Shown: one piece after another, positions 1-6,117 of the stretch
Layout: each line of letters starts with the position of its first letter
Numbering within the stretch: position 1 is the first letter of the stretch
Position numbers and translations under genes: made by a program
Origin: Syntrophaceae bacterium UBA2208
GTDB lineage: Bacteria > Desulfobacterota > BSN033 > UBA1163
NCBI GenBank assembly: GCA_002327885.1
Contig: DCUS01000172.1
Location: 1 to 6,589, forward strand
DNA: 6,589 bases
Direction of reading: 5' to 3'
The notes under the pieces: generated by a model
The model's database searches: none
Told to the model about the DNA's origin: nothing
The model's input: only the letters and a program-made list of their open reading frames with translations

Positions 1-260
1 TCCGGAACCCGGAGATTCTCAAAATGAAGATAAACGGCATTGGGGATATGCCCTTTGAGATAGTCAAGGAGTGAGGTTCTCATGTCAATAATACGGAGGG
101 AAGGATGATGGGTCAGGTTTTGTAATTCTCGCGTTTCAATCAACCTGGGATGTTCAAAATTTTTAATGGGAGAGTTTTTGGCATGGAGGAGGCCCGGGAG
201 AAGTAAAACCATCAAAACCAGGAATTTCCCTATTCGGATAGGGCTCCTTCTTTTCCTCAT
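1..260 (-). CDS. Exported rhodanese-type sulfurtransferase, N-terminal part (cut by window edge)
   Basis: This is the last gene of the minus-strand series and runs off the left edge; 86 codons are visible. Residues 1-27 look like a Sec signal peptide: a basic start (MRKRRS), a leucine-rich core and a likely cleavage after LHA (Ala27), so the mature protein should be periplasmic or surface-exposed. Residues 39-79 match the start of a rhodanese domain: a LIETRELQNL strand/helix, IIDMR at 57-61 and YLKGHIPNAV at 67-76, the usual D-x-R...GHIPGA pattern. Rhodaneses move sulfane sulfur from a donor such as thiosulfate to a thiophile. The catalytic cysteine would lie in the missing part, so activity and a one- or two-domain layout cannot be judged. 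The start at 260 is chosen because GGGGAGG lies 5 nt upstream. An in-frame ATG at 284 overlaps the glgA stop as ATGA and would add eight residues before the signal peptide. The domain call is fairly sure; the substrate is unknown. Confidence 0.8.
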   Translation of the reverse strand, partial: MRKRRSPIRIGKFLVLMVLLLPGLLHAKNSPIKNFEHPRLIETRELQNLTHHPSLRIIDMRTSLLDYLKGHIPNAVYLHFENLRVP

Positions 261-265
261 GCTGA

Positions 266-272
266 CCTCCCC
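266..272 (-). promoter_or_regulatory. Shine-Dalgarno of the rhodanese gene
   Basis: The minus strand reads GGGGAGG here, 5 nt before the ATG at 260. It favours that start over the in-frame ATG at 284, which overlaps the glgA stop. The site lies just downstream of the glgA stop codon. Confidence 0.65.
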
Positions 273-280
273 GGGATGTT

Positions 281-1765
281 TCATGTTGAGATATTTTCTC
301 TCTTCTGTTCCAAAGTGTTTCGATAGAGTTGAAGGTAAGCCTCCGATGATCTTTCCCAGGAGAAATCTGCCATCATGGCATTTCGGATAAGTTGTCCCCA
401 CTGCTCCGGCTCGGAATAAATACGGATGGCTTCCTTCAGGGTGGCGAGGAATTCTTTTGCATCGTATCGGGTAAATTTAAAGCCAGTCCCTTTTTTTGTA
501 GCCGGGTCATATTGAATGATGCTATCATCCAATCCTCCGGTGGCACGCACCACAGGAATTGTTCCGTATTTCAAACTGTATATTTGATTGAGGCCGCACG
601 GCTCATATTTGGATGGCATGAGGAAGAGATCTGCTCCCGCTTCGATTTTATGAGCCAACCGGTCATCATAGGCAATTCGGATGCCGGCTTTTTGAGGATA
701 TTTGCGCGCCACCTGGGTAAAGAGATCATGGTATTTCTGCTCCCCTGTTCCTAATAAAACGAATCCGATATCGAGCGAGAAGAGTTCGTTCAGGATTTCC
801 ATCAGAAGGTCGAACCCTTTCTGATCGGCCAGTCGAGAGATCATTCCCAAAAGCGGGACGTTTTCAAGCGAGGCGGGGAGATGAAGTTCCTTCAGAAGAT
901 CTTTTTTGCATTCTTTTTTCCCTGAGATATCTTTCAAGTCATATCGGGCGGCGAGGTGAGGGTCATGGGAAGGATTCCAGTCTTGATAATCCACTCCATT
1001 GAGAATTCCATAAAGGTTCTCTCCTCTCTTTCTCAAGATGCCTTCTAATCCATATCCATATTCTGAGGTCTGGATCTCTTCACTATATTTTTGGCTCACG
1101 GTATTGATCGCATCGGCATAAACAATTCCCCCCTTCATGAAGTTGATCCTCTCCCAGAATTCGATTCCCTCCGGATTGTACATTTCCGCCGGAAGGTCTG
1201 TCAGGGCGAATTTCTCCTTCTTGAATATCCCCTGGTAGGCAATGTTATGGATGGTGAACACGGTGGCCGTATGGGAGAAAAGAGGGTCCTTCCGGTAGAC
1301 CGATTTGAGATAAGCGGGGATCAATCCGGTTTGCCATTCATGATGGTGGATGATATCCGGGGAGAACCCGCGGTGCTGACAGAAGGTGAGAACGGCTTTG
1401 GAAAAGAAGATGAAACGTTCTGCATTATCAAAGTAATCCCCTTTGGGAGAGCCGTAGAGGTATTCCCTGTCGAAGAACTCTCCCCGGCCAATGAAATAAA
1501 CGGGGATATCCTGGCTGAGATGGCTCAAGTAAATATCCGCCTTGAGTTTCTCATCTCCAAGGGGAATCTCAATCTCTTCACCCAGATATTGAAGGGGATG
1601 GCCCGATTCCTTCACCATCCGGTAATAGGGCATGACTAATTTTATCTCGCAACCCATGGCCCGAAGAAATTTGGGGAGGGCCCCGGCCACATCCGCCAAA
1701 CCTCCTGTTTTGGCAAAAGGGACGGCTTCAGGCGTTGCCAGGAGGATTTGTAGAGGTTTATCCAT
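281..1765 (-). CDS. glgA: Glycogen synthase (ADP-glucose type, GT5 family)
   Basis: GlgA transfers glucose from ADP-glucose to the non-reducing end of a growing alpha-1,4-glucan in the cytoplasm. The 494 residues fit the bacterial family. Visible landmarks: the K-T-G-G-L nucleotide-sugar loop at 19-23 followed by ADVAGALP, HHHEWQTG at 140-147, TIHNIAYQG around 171-179, LNGVDYQDWNP around 256-265, SRLADQKG at 310-317 with the expected Arg and Lys, and EPCGLNQIYSLKYG at 388-401 with the catalytic-region Glu388, then TGGLDDS. Both Rossmann halves are complete and no key residue is missing. The start is ATG at 1765, because AGGAG sits 6 nt before it; a GTG directly upstream (1768) has only 3 nt. 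It follows the small membrane-protein gene after about 40 nt without a visible terminator or promoter. A signal-peptide rhodanese gene follows it closely. No branching enzyme or ADP-glucose pyrophosphorylase is in the window. Confidence 0.96.
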   Translation of the reverse strand: MDKPLQILLATPEAVPFAKTGGLADVAGALPKFLRAMGCEIKLVMPYYRMVKESGHPLQYLGEEIEIPLGDEKLKADIYLSHLSQDIPVYFIGRGEFFDREYLYGSPKGDYFDNAERFIFFSKAVLTFCQHRGFSPDIIHHHEWQTGLIPAYLKSVYRKDPLFSHTATVFTIHNIAYQGIFKKEKFALTDLPAEMYNPEGIEFWERINFMKGGIVYADAINTVSQKYSEEIQTSEYGYGLEGILRKRGENLYGILNGVDYQDWNPSHDPHLAARYDLKDISGKKECKKDLLKELHLPASLENVPLLGMISRLADQKGFDLLMEILNELFSLDIGFVLLGTGEQKYHDLFTQVARKYPQKAGIRIAYDDRLAHKIEAGADLFLMPSKYEPCGLNQIYSLKYGTIPVVRATGGLDDSIIQYDPATKKGTGFKFTRYDAKEFLATLKEAIRIYSEPEQWGQLIRNAMMADFSWERSSEAYLQLYRNTLEQKRENIST

Positions 1766-1771
1766 CACTCG

Positions 1772-1776
1772 CTCCT
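1772..1776 (-). promoter_or_regulatory. Shine-Dalgarno that decides the glgA start
   Basis: AGGAG on the minus strand lies 6 nt before ATG 1765 and only 3 nt before the adjacent GTG 1768. Spacing therefore favours the ATG. It sits in the short gap between the small membrane-protein gene and glgA, a gap that holds nothing else I can recognise. Confidence 0.65.
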
Positions 1777-1805
1777 ATAAGAAAAGAACCCATCTTCATT
1801 TGAGC

Positions 1806-2117
1806 CTATTCGTCTTTGTCTGTTTTTCGGATGGCCTTCTCTAGGCGATCCAGAGCGTCGGCCGTTTTCTCTCTCAAAGAATTGGTCATCGTTGTCAACG
1901 CCTCCATCTGTTTCTTTAGGTCTTCGGCGGGATCGCCGGATTCAATCTTTCGCATCAGTTCAGCGGTTCCGCCGGTACGATGGTAGGCAAGGATCGAAAT
2001 GCCGATCGCAATCAATGAGATGACCAATGCCGCTGGACCTGAACCAATCGCAGACAGTAGGGAGAGAATAATTGCGATCACGGCAATCACACCAACAATA
2101 AGAATGACTCCAGTCAT
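1806..2117 (-). CDS. Small membrane protein with two helices and a coiled-coil tail, function unknown
   Basis: I do not recognise a named family for this 103-residue protein. Residues 2-24 and 27-46 form two very hydrophobic segments, rich in Ile, Val and Leu, joined by a short Gly-Ser-Gly-Pro turn, so they should be a membrane hairpin. Residues 52-103 are charged and helix-prone (ELMRKIES, EDLKKQMEAL, TADALDRLEKAI) with roughly heptad-spaced Leu/Met/Ile, suggesting a coiled coil ending in a strongly charged KTDKDE tail. There are no cysteines and no catalytic-looking motif. The start at 2117 overlaps the stop of the DUF502 gene by 4 nt (ATGA) and has AAGGAGG 9 nt upstream, so the gene is real and probably translationally coupled. 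Being locked to a membrane protein and FtsH suggests a membrane-linked scaffold or assembly role, but that is inference. A holin-like or stress-envelope role cannot be excluded. Confidence 0.8.
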   Translation of the reverse strand: MTGVILIVGVIAVIAIILSLLSAIGSGPAALVISLIAIGISILAYHRTGGTAELMRKIESGDPAEDLKKQMEALTTMTNSLREKTADALDRLEKAIRKTDKDE

Positions 2118-2821
2118 CTTCGCGGGCCTCCTTCGATTTTTGGATTAAGATAATTCATCCCTTCAGATTTTTCAACCGATTCCTTCTCAGGGGATGAGCT
2201 TGATAAGGCAACGGAAAGAGTATGAGGGGTGACAATCCCTACAGACATGATGGCCTTGATCGCCTCTTCAATCGTCAGCTGAGAGGGAAGGATCTTTTCT
2301 TTAGGAAGGAAGAGAAGAAAACCTTGAGGGGGGACAAAAGCGGTCGGAACAAAAACAGTGGTCTTCCTTTGGTCCTGAAGATCGGACAACTCGTTTGTCA
2401 CAAAGCCGAGCATGTAATTTCCTTCCTGCGGAAATTCGATAAAGACAGCCTGCCGGAAGGAACCCTTACGAGTTGCCGAGAAGGCATCGGTCAGTTGTTT
2501 TGATGAAAGGTAGATATTCTTTACAACCGGAATATTCGTAAAGAGGCGGTCCCCCCAATGGACCAGTTTACGACCCAAGACATTGGTGGTAATCACACCG
2601 AACAGATAGAGCAACAGGAAGAAACCGATGATCCCCATCCCGGGGATGAAAAATTCTCGATTAAAAAGATAGATCGTCCATTGGGGCATCAGCGGACCGA
2701 GGATGCTATCCAGGGTGTTGAAGACAAACTTCAGGACAAGAAAGGTAATCCCGAGGGGCAAGATGACCAAAATTCCTGCAAAGACCTTTGTCCGAAGATG
2801 TTTAAAAATTCCTTTTATCAT
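2114..2821 (-). CDS. DUF502 family membrane protein
   Basis: A 235-residue protein that fits the DUF502 (COG2928) family, whose molecular role is not established. Membrane segments are likely at 12-34 (GILVILPLGITFLVL core) and 61-79 (GMGIIGFFLLLYLFGVI core), followed by a soluble domain. Family-typical stretches are LGRKLVHWGDRLF around 82-94, NIPVVKNIYLSSKQ at 96-109, GFVTNE at 139-144, and VFVPTAFVPPQG leading to FLLFLPKE at 156-175. The C-terminal 35 residues or so are Ser/Glu/Lys-rich and probably disordered. The start ATG at 2821 overlaps the ftsH stop as ATGA, and the upstream stretch is a pyrimidine-rich run with no Shine-Dalgarno, so translation probably depends on ribosomes finishing ftsH. 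The next gene overlaps it in the same way. The family call is confident. A role with FtsH in the membrane is only suggested by the coupling. Confidence 0.9.
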   Translation of the reverse strand: MIKGIFKHLRTKVFAGILVILPLGITFLVLKFVFNTLDSILGPLMPQWTIYLFNREFFIPGMGIIGFFLLLYLFGVITTNVLGRKLVHWGDRLFTNIPVVKNIYLSSKQLTDAFSATRKGSFRQAVFIEFPQEGNYMLGFVTNELSDLQDQRKTTVFVPTAFVPPQGFLLFLPKEKILPSQLTIEEAIKAIMSVGIVTPHTLSVALSSSSPEKESVEKSEGMNYLNPKIEGGPRR

Positions 2822-4704
2822 GGGTTGGGGGGTGTTAATTTGAGAATCTTTTTCAAATCCGCCTCTTCAACCACCTCCTTTTCCAGCAAGAGACGGGCAA
2901 GTTCTTCCATTTTGTCTTTCTCCAGCGTCAATATTTCTTTGACCCTGAGATAGGTTTCATCCACGATCTTCTTGACTTCCTCATCAATCTGTTTCGCTGT
3001 GTCTTCACTATATTCTCTGGTGGGGAACAATGAAGAGGGAAGAAAAAGGGGCTTCTTTTCCTTCTCAAAGGTGACATAACCCAATTTTTCGCTCATTCCG
3101 AATTCTTTCACCATACTGGTGGCAATATCGGTTGCCCGCTGGAGATCGTTGTGAGCGCCGGTGGAGATTTCTCCGAAAATGATTTCCTCAGCGACTCTCC
3201 CGCCCAGTAATACGGCCAAGCGGTCGAGGAGCTCTGTTTTGGTCATCAAATAACGATCCTCCGTTGGTAATTGAAGCGTATAACCCAGTGCAGAGATTCC
3301 CCTCGGGACAATGGAAATCCGACGAACGGGATCAGCGTTCGGCAACAGGGAGGCGACAATCGCATGACCGGATTCGTGGAAGGCGACGATCTCCTTTTCT
3401 TTTTTGGACATCAGTCTTCCCTTCTTCTCCAATCCAGCGATCACACGGTCGATGGCCTCTTCGATGTCGGCCATCTCGACAAACTCTTTGTTCTTTCGGG
3501 CTGCAAGAAGAGCCGCCTCGTTTACAATGTTGGCAAGGTCTGCCCCCACGAATCCGGGAGTTCTTGAAGCGATGACCTTCAGATCGGCATCAGGAGATAA
3601 TTTGACATTCTTGGCATGGATTTTCAGAATCTCCTCTCGACCATTGATATCGGGTCGGTCGACCACCACATGACGGTCAAATCTCCCGGGTCTGAGAAGA
3701 GCGGGATCCAAAATCTCAGGGCGGTTGGTAGCGGCCATGATAATCACCCCTGTATTGGGGTCAAAACCATCCATCTCCGCCAGGAGTTGATTGAGTGTCT
3801 GCTCCTGTTCGTCGTGCCGACCCATGGGATTGACCCCGCGTGCCTTTCCGAGGGCATCCAGCTCGTCAATGAAAATGATACAGGGAGCATGGTTTTGAGC
3901 CTGGGCAAAGAGGTCTCTGACTCTTGCTGCTCCCACACCGACAAACATCTCTACGAAATCAGAACCGCTGATGGAGAAAAACGGGACATTCGCCTCTCCA
4001 GCCACGGCTCGGGCGAGCAGGGTTTTTCCTGTTCCCGGCATTCCTACCAGGAGAACTCCTTTCGGAATCTTTCCGCCGAGGCGTTGAAACTTTCCCGGAG
4101 TTTTAAGAAACTCCACCACCTCTTTCAATTCCTCTTTCGCCTCATCAATTCCAGCCACATCCATGAAGGTGATCTTTTTCTCTTTCTCTGCATAGATTTT
4201 TGCCCGGCTCTTTCCAAAGGACATCACACTTGTCTCCGGTCCGATTCGAGAAAAGAGAATCCTCCAGAGGATAAAAAAGAAGACAAGAGGAATGATCCAT
4301 GAAATAATGTTGGTCAGCCATTTGCTATCGATCTTCCCTGTATATTTCACATGGAAAGTCTCCAATTCCTTCACCAGATCCGGGTCTTCCACCCGGACCG
4401 TCTGGAAGGGCCGCAGGCCCTTTTCGGTCTCCCTCTGGCCGTTGATGAATTCCGGGGTCATGGTCAGTTCTTTGATTTTATCTGTCCTTAAGGATTCCTT
4501 AAATTCACTGTAAGGGATAATGTCCTCAACCTTTCTTTGAGTCATATAAGTTTGTAGAAGCAGGATGATGAGAATGGCGATCACAAAATACCAGATCGTG
4601 AAGTTGGTTTTTTTAAGAGTGGGTTTCTTTCCTCCTCGGTCTGAAGGCTCTTTGATTCGAAAAAGATTTCTCAGGTCAGAGGTCGGTTTTTGATCCTTTT
4701 TCAT
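2818..4704 (-). CDS. ftsH: ATP-dependent zinc metalloprotease FtsH
   Basis: FtsH is a hexameric inner-membrane AAA+ protease that pulls out and degrades membrane and short-lived soluble proteins. The order along the 628 residues is: a basic cytoplasmic stretch 1-35, TM1 about 37-53, an exported domain about 54-130, TM2 about 131-150, the AAA+ module, then the peptidase. Walker A is GMPGTGKT at 221-228, with Met where Pro is usual. Walker B is IIFIDE ending at Glu281, the pore loop FVG is at 254-256, and the second region of homology ATNRPE..RPGRFDR has both Arg fingers (338 and 341). The zinc motif is HESGH at 443-447, with the third ligand probably Asp520 in TGAHND. The start at 4704 is 1 nt after the purB stop, with GGAGA 8 nt upstream inside purB. 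An in-frame ATG at 4746 would overlap purB by 41 nt and lacks a ribosome site. It is cotranscribed with purB and coupled to the DUF502 gene. Confidence 0.97.
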   Translation of the reverse strand: MKKDQKPTSDLRNLFRIKEPSDRGGKKPTLKKTNFTIWYFVIAILIILLLQTYMTQRKVEDIIPYSEFKESLRTDKIKELTMTPEFINGQRETEKGLRPFQTVRVEDPDLVKELETFHVKYTGKIDSKWLTNIISWIIPLVFFFILWRILFSRIGPETSVMSFGKSRAKIYAEKEKKITFMDVAGIDEAKEELKEVVEFLKTPGKFQRLGGKIPKGVLLVGMPGTGKTLLARAVAGEANVPFFSISGSDFVEMFVGVGAARVRDLFAQAQNHAPCIIFIDELDALGKARGVNPMGRHDEQEQTLNQLLAEMDGFDPNTGVIIMAATNRPEILDPALLRPGRFDRHVVVDRPDINGREEILKIHAKNVKLSPDADLKVIASRTPGFVGADLANIVNEAALLAARKNKEFVEMADIEEAIDRVIAGLEKKGRLMSKKEKEIVAFHESGHAIVASLLPNADPVRRISIVPRGISALGYTLQLPTEDRYLMTKTELLDRLAVLLGGRVAEEIIFGEISTGAHNDLQRATDIATSMVKEFGMSEKLGYVTFEKEKKPLFLPSSLFPTREYSEDTAKQIDEEVKKIVDETYLRVKEILTLEKDKMEELARLLLEKEVVEEADLKKILKLTPPNP

Positions 4705-4705
4705 C

Positions 4706-6004
4706 TTAAGAATCTCCAAAGACTCTTCGGAAGATATCCTTGACATGGTTCAGATGAGTTCGCACATCGCAGAGGCCGTCCAGTTCCTTTTGGGTCATAA
4801 GACGTTGGATGGTTTCGTCTTGTGAAAGAAGGGTTTTGATCTCCCCACCTTTTTCCCAGGCTCTCATCGCATTCCTCTGAACCACTCCATACGCTTCTTC
4901 CCTCGAAAGGCCTTTTTTCGTGAGATGAAGAAGGATCGATTCCGAAAAAATAAGACCTCCCATTTTTTCCAAATTGGCTTTCATATTCTCCGGATAGACA
5001 ATGAGATTCTCAATCAGGGAGGTGAGACGATTGAGCATATAGTCGATCAGAATGGTGGCATCCGGAGCGATCACCCTTTCCACCGAGGAATGACTGATGT
5101 CACGCTCATGCCAGAGGGGAATATTTTCCAGAGCAGCCAGACCATAGGATCGCACCAGGCGCGCTAACCCCGAGAGGTTTTCTGAGGTAATCGGATTTCT
5201 CTTGTGCGGCATGGCGGAGGAGCCCTTTTGGCCTTTGGAGAAAAATTCCTCAGCTTCCAGCACCTCGGTCCGCTGAAGGTGCCTGAGTTCCACTGCAAAC
5301 TTTTCTATCGAGGAGGCGATCATGGCCAAGGTGGTGAAGAATTCAGCATGGTGGTCTCTTTGAACAATCTGCGTTGAGATAGGCGCTGGGCTGAGTCCTA
5401 ATCTTTCGCAGACGAACTCCTCGATAGAGGGAGGGATGTGGGCAAATGTTCCTACCGCCCCTGAAATCTTTCCAACACTCACCGTCTCTTTCGCCCTCTG
5501 CATACGTACAAGATTTCGCTTCATCTCATCATACCAGAGAGCCATTTTGAGGCCAAACGTGATGGGTTCGGCATGGACCCCATGAGATCGGCCGATCATT
5601 AAAGTTTCCTTATACTGGAAGGCCTTCTTCTTCAGTTCCTCTAAAAGCCGATGGATATCTTGAAGAATGAGTTCAGAAGCTTCTTTTAAAAGCATGGCGA
5701 GAGAGGTATCGAGAATATCCGATGAGGTGAGACCGTAATGGAGATATCTCGAGAGGGGGCCGATCGACTCCCCCACATTCGTCAGGAAAGCGAGGACGTC
5801 ATGTTTCGTCACCTTCTCAATTTCATCAATGCGGTGGATCTCAAAAGAAGCTTTTTCTTTGATCTCTCGGACAACCTCTGCTGGAATCTGACCTAATCGG
5901 GAAAGGGCTTCGCAGACCACGAGTTCAATTTGAAGCCAGGTTTCAAACTTTTTCTGATCTGTCCAAATCCTCCCCATTTCCGGGCGGGTATACCTTGGAA
6001 TCAT
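4706..6004 (-). CDS. purB: Adenylosuccinate lyase
   Basis: PurB cleaves fumarate from SAICAR in IMP synthesis and from adenylosuccinate in AMP synthesis; it is a cytoplasmic homotetramer. The 432 residues are of the short Bacillus subtilis type, beginning MIPRYTRPEMGRIWTD. As I recall the B. subtilis enzyme, the catalytic positions fall on the same numbers here: His68 (KHDV), His89 (HYGLTSSD), His141 (SHGVHAEP), Lys268 in the signature loop GSSAMPHKRNP (261-271) and Glu275. LWHERDISHSS near 298-307 is also family-typical. The start at 6004 has AAGGGG 6 nt upstream and matches the family N-terminus. An in-frame ATG at 6061 would add 19 unrelated residues and lies inside the -35 of the likely promoter. 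It is the first gene of the minus-strand series and ends 1 nt before ftsH. No other purine gene is in the window. Confidence 0.97.
   Translation of the reverse strand: MIPRYTRPEMGRIWTDQKKFETWLQIELVVCEALSRLGQIPAEVVREIKEKASFEIHRIDEIEKVTKHDVLAFLTNVGESIGPLSRYLHYGLTSSDILDTSLAMLLKEASELILQDIHRLLEELKKKAFQYKETLMIGRSHGVHAEPITFGLKMALWYDEMKRNLVRMQRAKETVSVGKISGAVGTFAHIPPSIEEFVCERLGLSPAPISTQIVQRDHHAEFFTTLAMIASSIEKFAVELRHLQRTEVLEAEEFFSKGQKGSSAMPHKRNPITSENLSGLARLVRSYGLAALENIPLWHERDISHSSVERVIAPDATILIDYMLNRLTSLIENLIVYPENMKANLEKMGGLIFSESILLHLTKKGLSREEAYGVVQRNAMRAWEKGGEIKTLLSQDETIQRLMTQKELDGLCDVRTHLNHVKDIFRRVFGDS
4713..4717 (-). promoter_or_regulatory. Shine-Dalgarno of ftsH, inside the purB 3' end
   Basis: GGAGA on the minus strand lies 8 nt before the ATG at 4704 and within the last codons of purB. 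It supports the shorter FtsH start. The in-frame ATG at 4746 has no comparable purine stretch before it. Confidence 0.55.
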
Positions 6005-6010
6005 CTTTGT

Positions 6011-6016
6011 CCCCTT
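6011..6016 (-). promoter_or_regulatory. Shine-Dalgarno that decides the purB start
   Basis: AAGGGG on the minus strand ends 6 nt before the ATG at 6004. It supports the start that matches the family N-terminus rather than the in-frame ATG at 6061. Confidence 0.65.
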
Positions 6017-6032
6017 CGGTAATATATAAAAC

Positions 6033-6061
6033 ACTATTACTGAATGGCGTTGAAAAGTCAA
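6033..6061 (-). promoter_or_regulatory. Likely sigma-70 promoter of purB and the downstream genes
   Basis: On the minus strand a TTGACT -35 (6061-6056, five of six consensus bases) is followed after 17 nt by AATAGT (6038-6033, four of six). Transcription would begin near 6026, giving a leader of about 20 nt that carries the AAGGGG ribosome site. No promoter-like sequence stands out in the junctions further downstream, so this could drive purB, ftsH, the DUF502 gene, the small membrane gene, glgA and the rhodanese gene. The spacing is ideal but the -10 is weak. An AT-rich TATATATT run lies just downstream. Confidence 0.55.
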
Positions 6062-6072
6062 TAAAAAACGGG

Positions 6073-6089
6073 TTGTTAAATATTGACAA
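6073..6089. repeat. Imperfect 17-bp palindrome in the purB-map intergenic region (operator candidate)
   Basis: TTGTTAA and TTGACAA form inverted 7-bp arms with one mismatch around a 3-nt centre. The right arm contains the -35 hexamer of map, so a bound dimer could block map. It does not match an operator I know, and in AT-rich DNA such a palindrome can arise by chance. Confidence 0.25.
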
Positions 6090-6111
6090 TTCCCTGGTTC
6101 AAATGCATATT
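6083..6111 (+). promoter_or_regulatory. Likely sigma-70 promoter of map, placing the start site at the ATG
   Basis: A perfect TTGACA -35 (6083-6088) is followed after exactly 17 nt by CATATT (6106-6111, four of six consensus bases). Transcription usually starts about 6-8 nt after the -10, which here is 6117-6119, on or beside the A of the map start codon at 6118. An alternative -10, TATTAG at 6108-6113 with a 19-nt spacer, gives the same conclusion. It is back to back with the purB promoter, the -35 boxes being 21 nt apart. Confidence 0.6.
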
Positions 6112-6117
6112 AGTCCT

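Noticed and set aside
166..754. Two plus-strand open frames opposite the rhodanese start and the glgA 3' end
   Set aside because: They are antisense to genes with clear family motifs and have no recognisable product.
1091..1639. 182-codon open frame on the plus strand
   Set aside because: It is wholly antisense to glgA, whose motifs are intact. The translation shows no domain I recognise, so it is a shadow of the real gene.
1766..1805. Possible terminator or separate promoter before glgA
   Set aside because: The gap has no GC-rich hairpin with a T-run and no convincing -35/-10 pair. It holds only the glgA ribosome site.
2222..2953. Two plus-strand open frames opposite the DUF502 gene and the ftsH 3' end
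   Set aside because: Charged, low-complexity translations that mirror the codons of the real genes on the other strand.
3616..4302. 228-codon open frame on the plus strand, with several shorter ones at 3264-3673 and 4292-4513
   Set aside because: All are antisense to the AAA+ and membrane regions of ftsH. Their translations are low in recognisable structure and none has a supporting promoter or ribosome site that I can see.
4705..4746. 14-residue N-terminal extension of FtsH overlapping purB
   Set aside because: It has no Shine-Dalgarno, whereas the ATG at 4704 has GGAGA at good spacing and sits 1 nt after the purB stop.
6005..6061. 19-residue N-terminal extension of PurB from an ATG at 6061
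   Set aside because: It lacks a ribosome site, does not match the family N-terminus and overlaps the likely -35 and -10 of the purB promoter.
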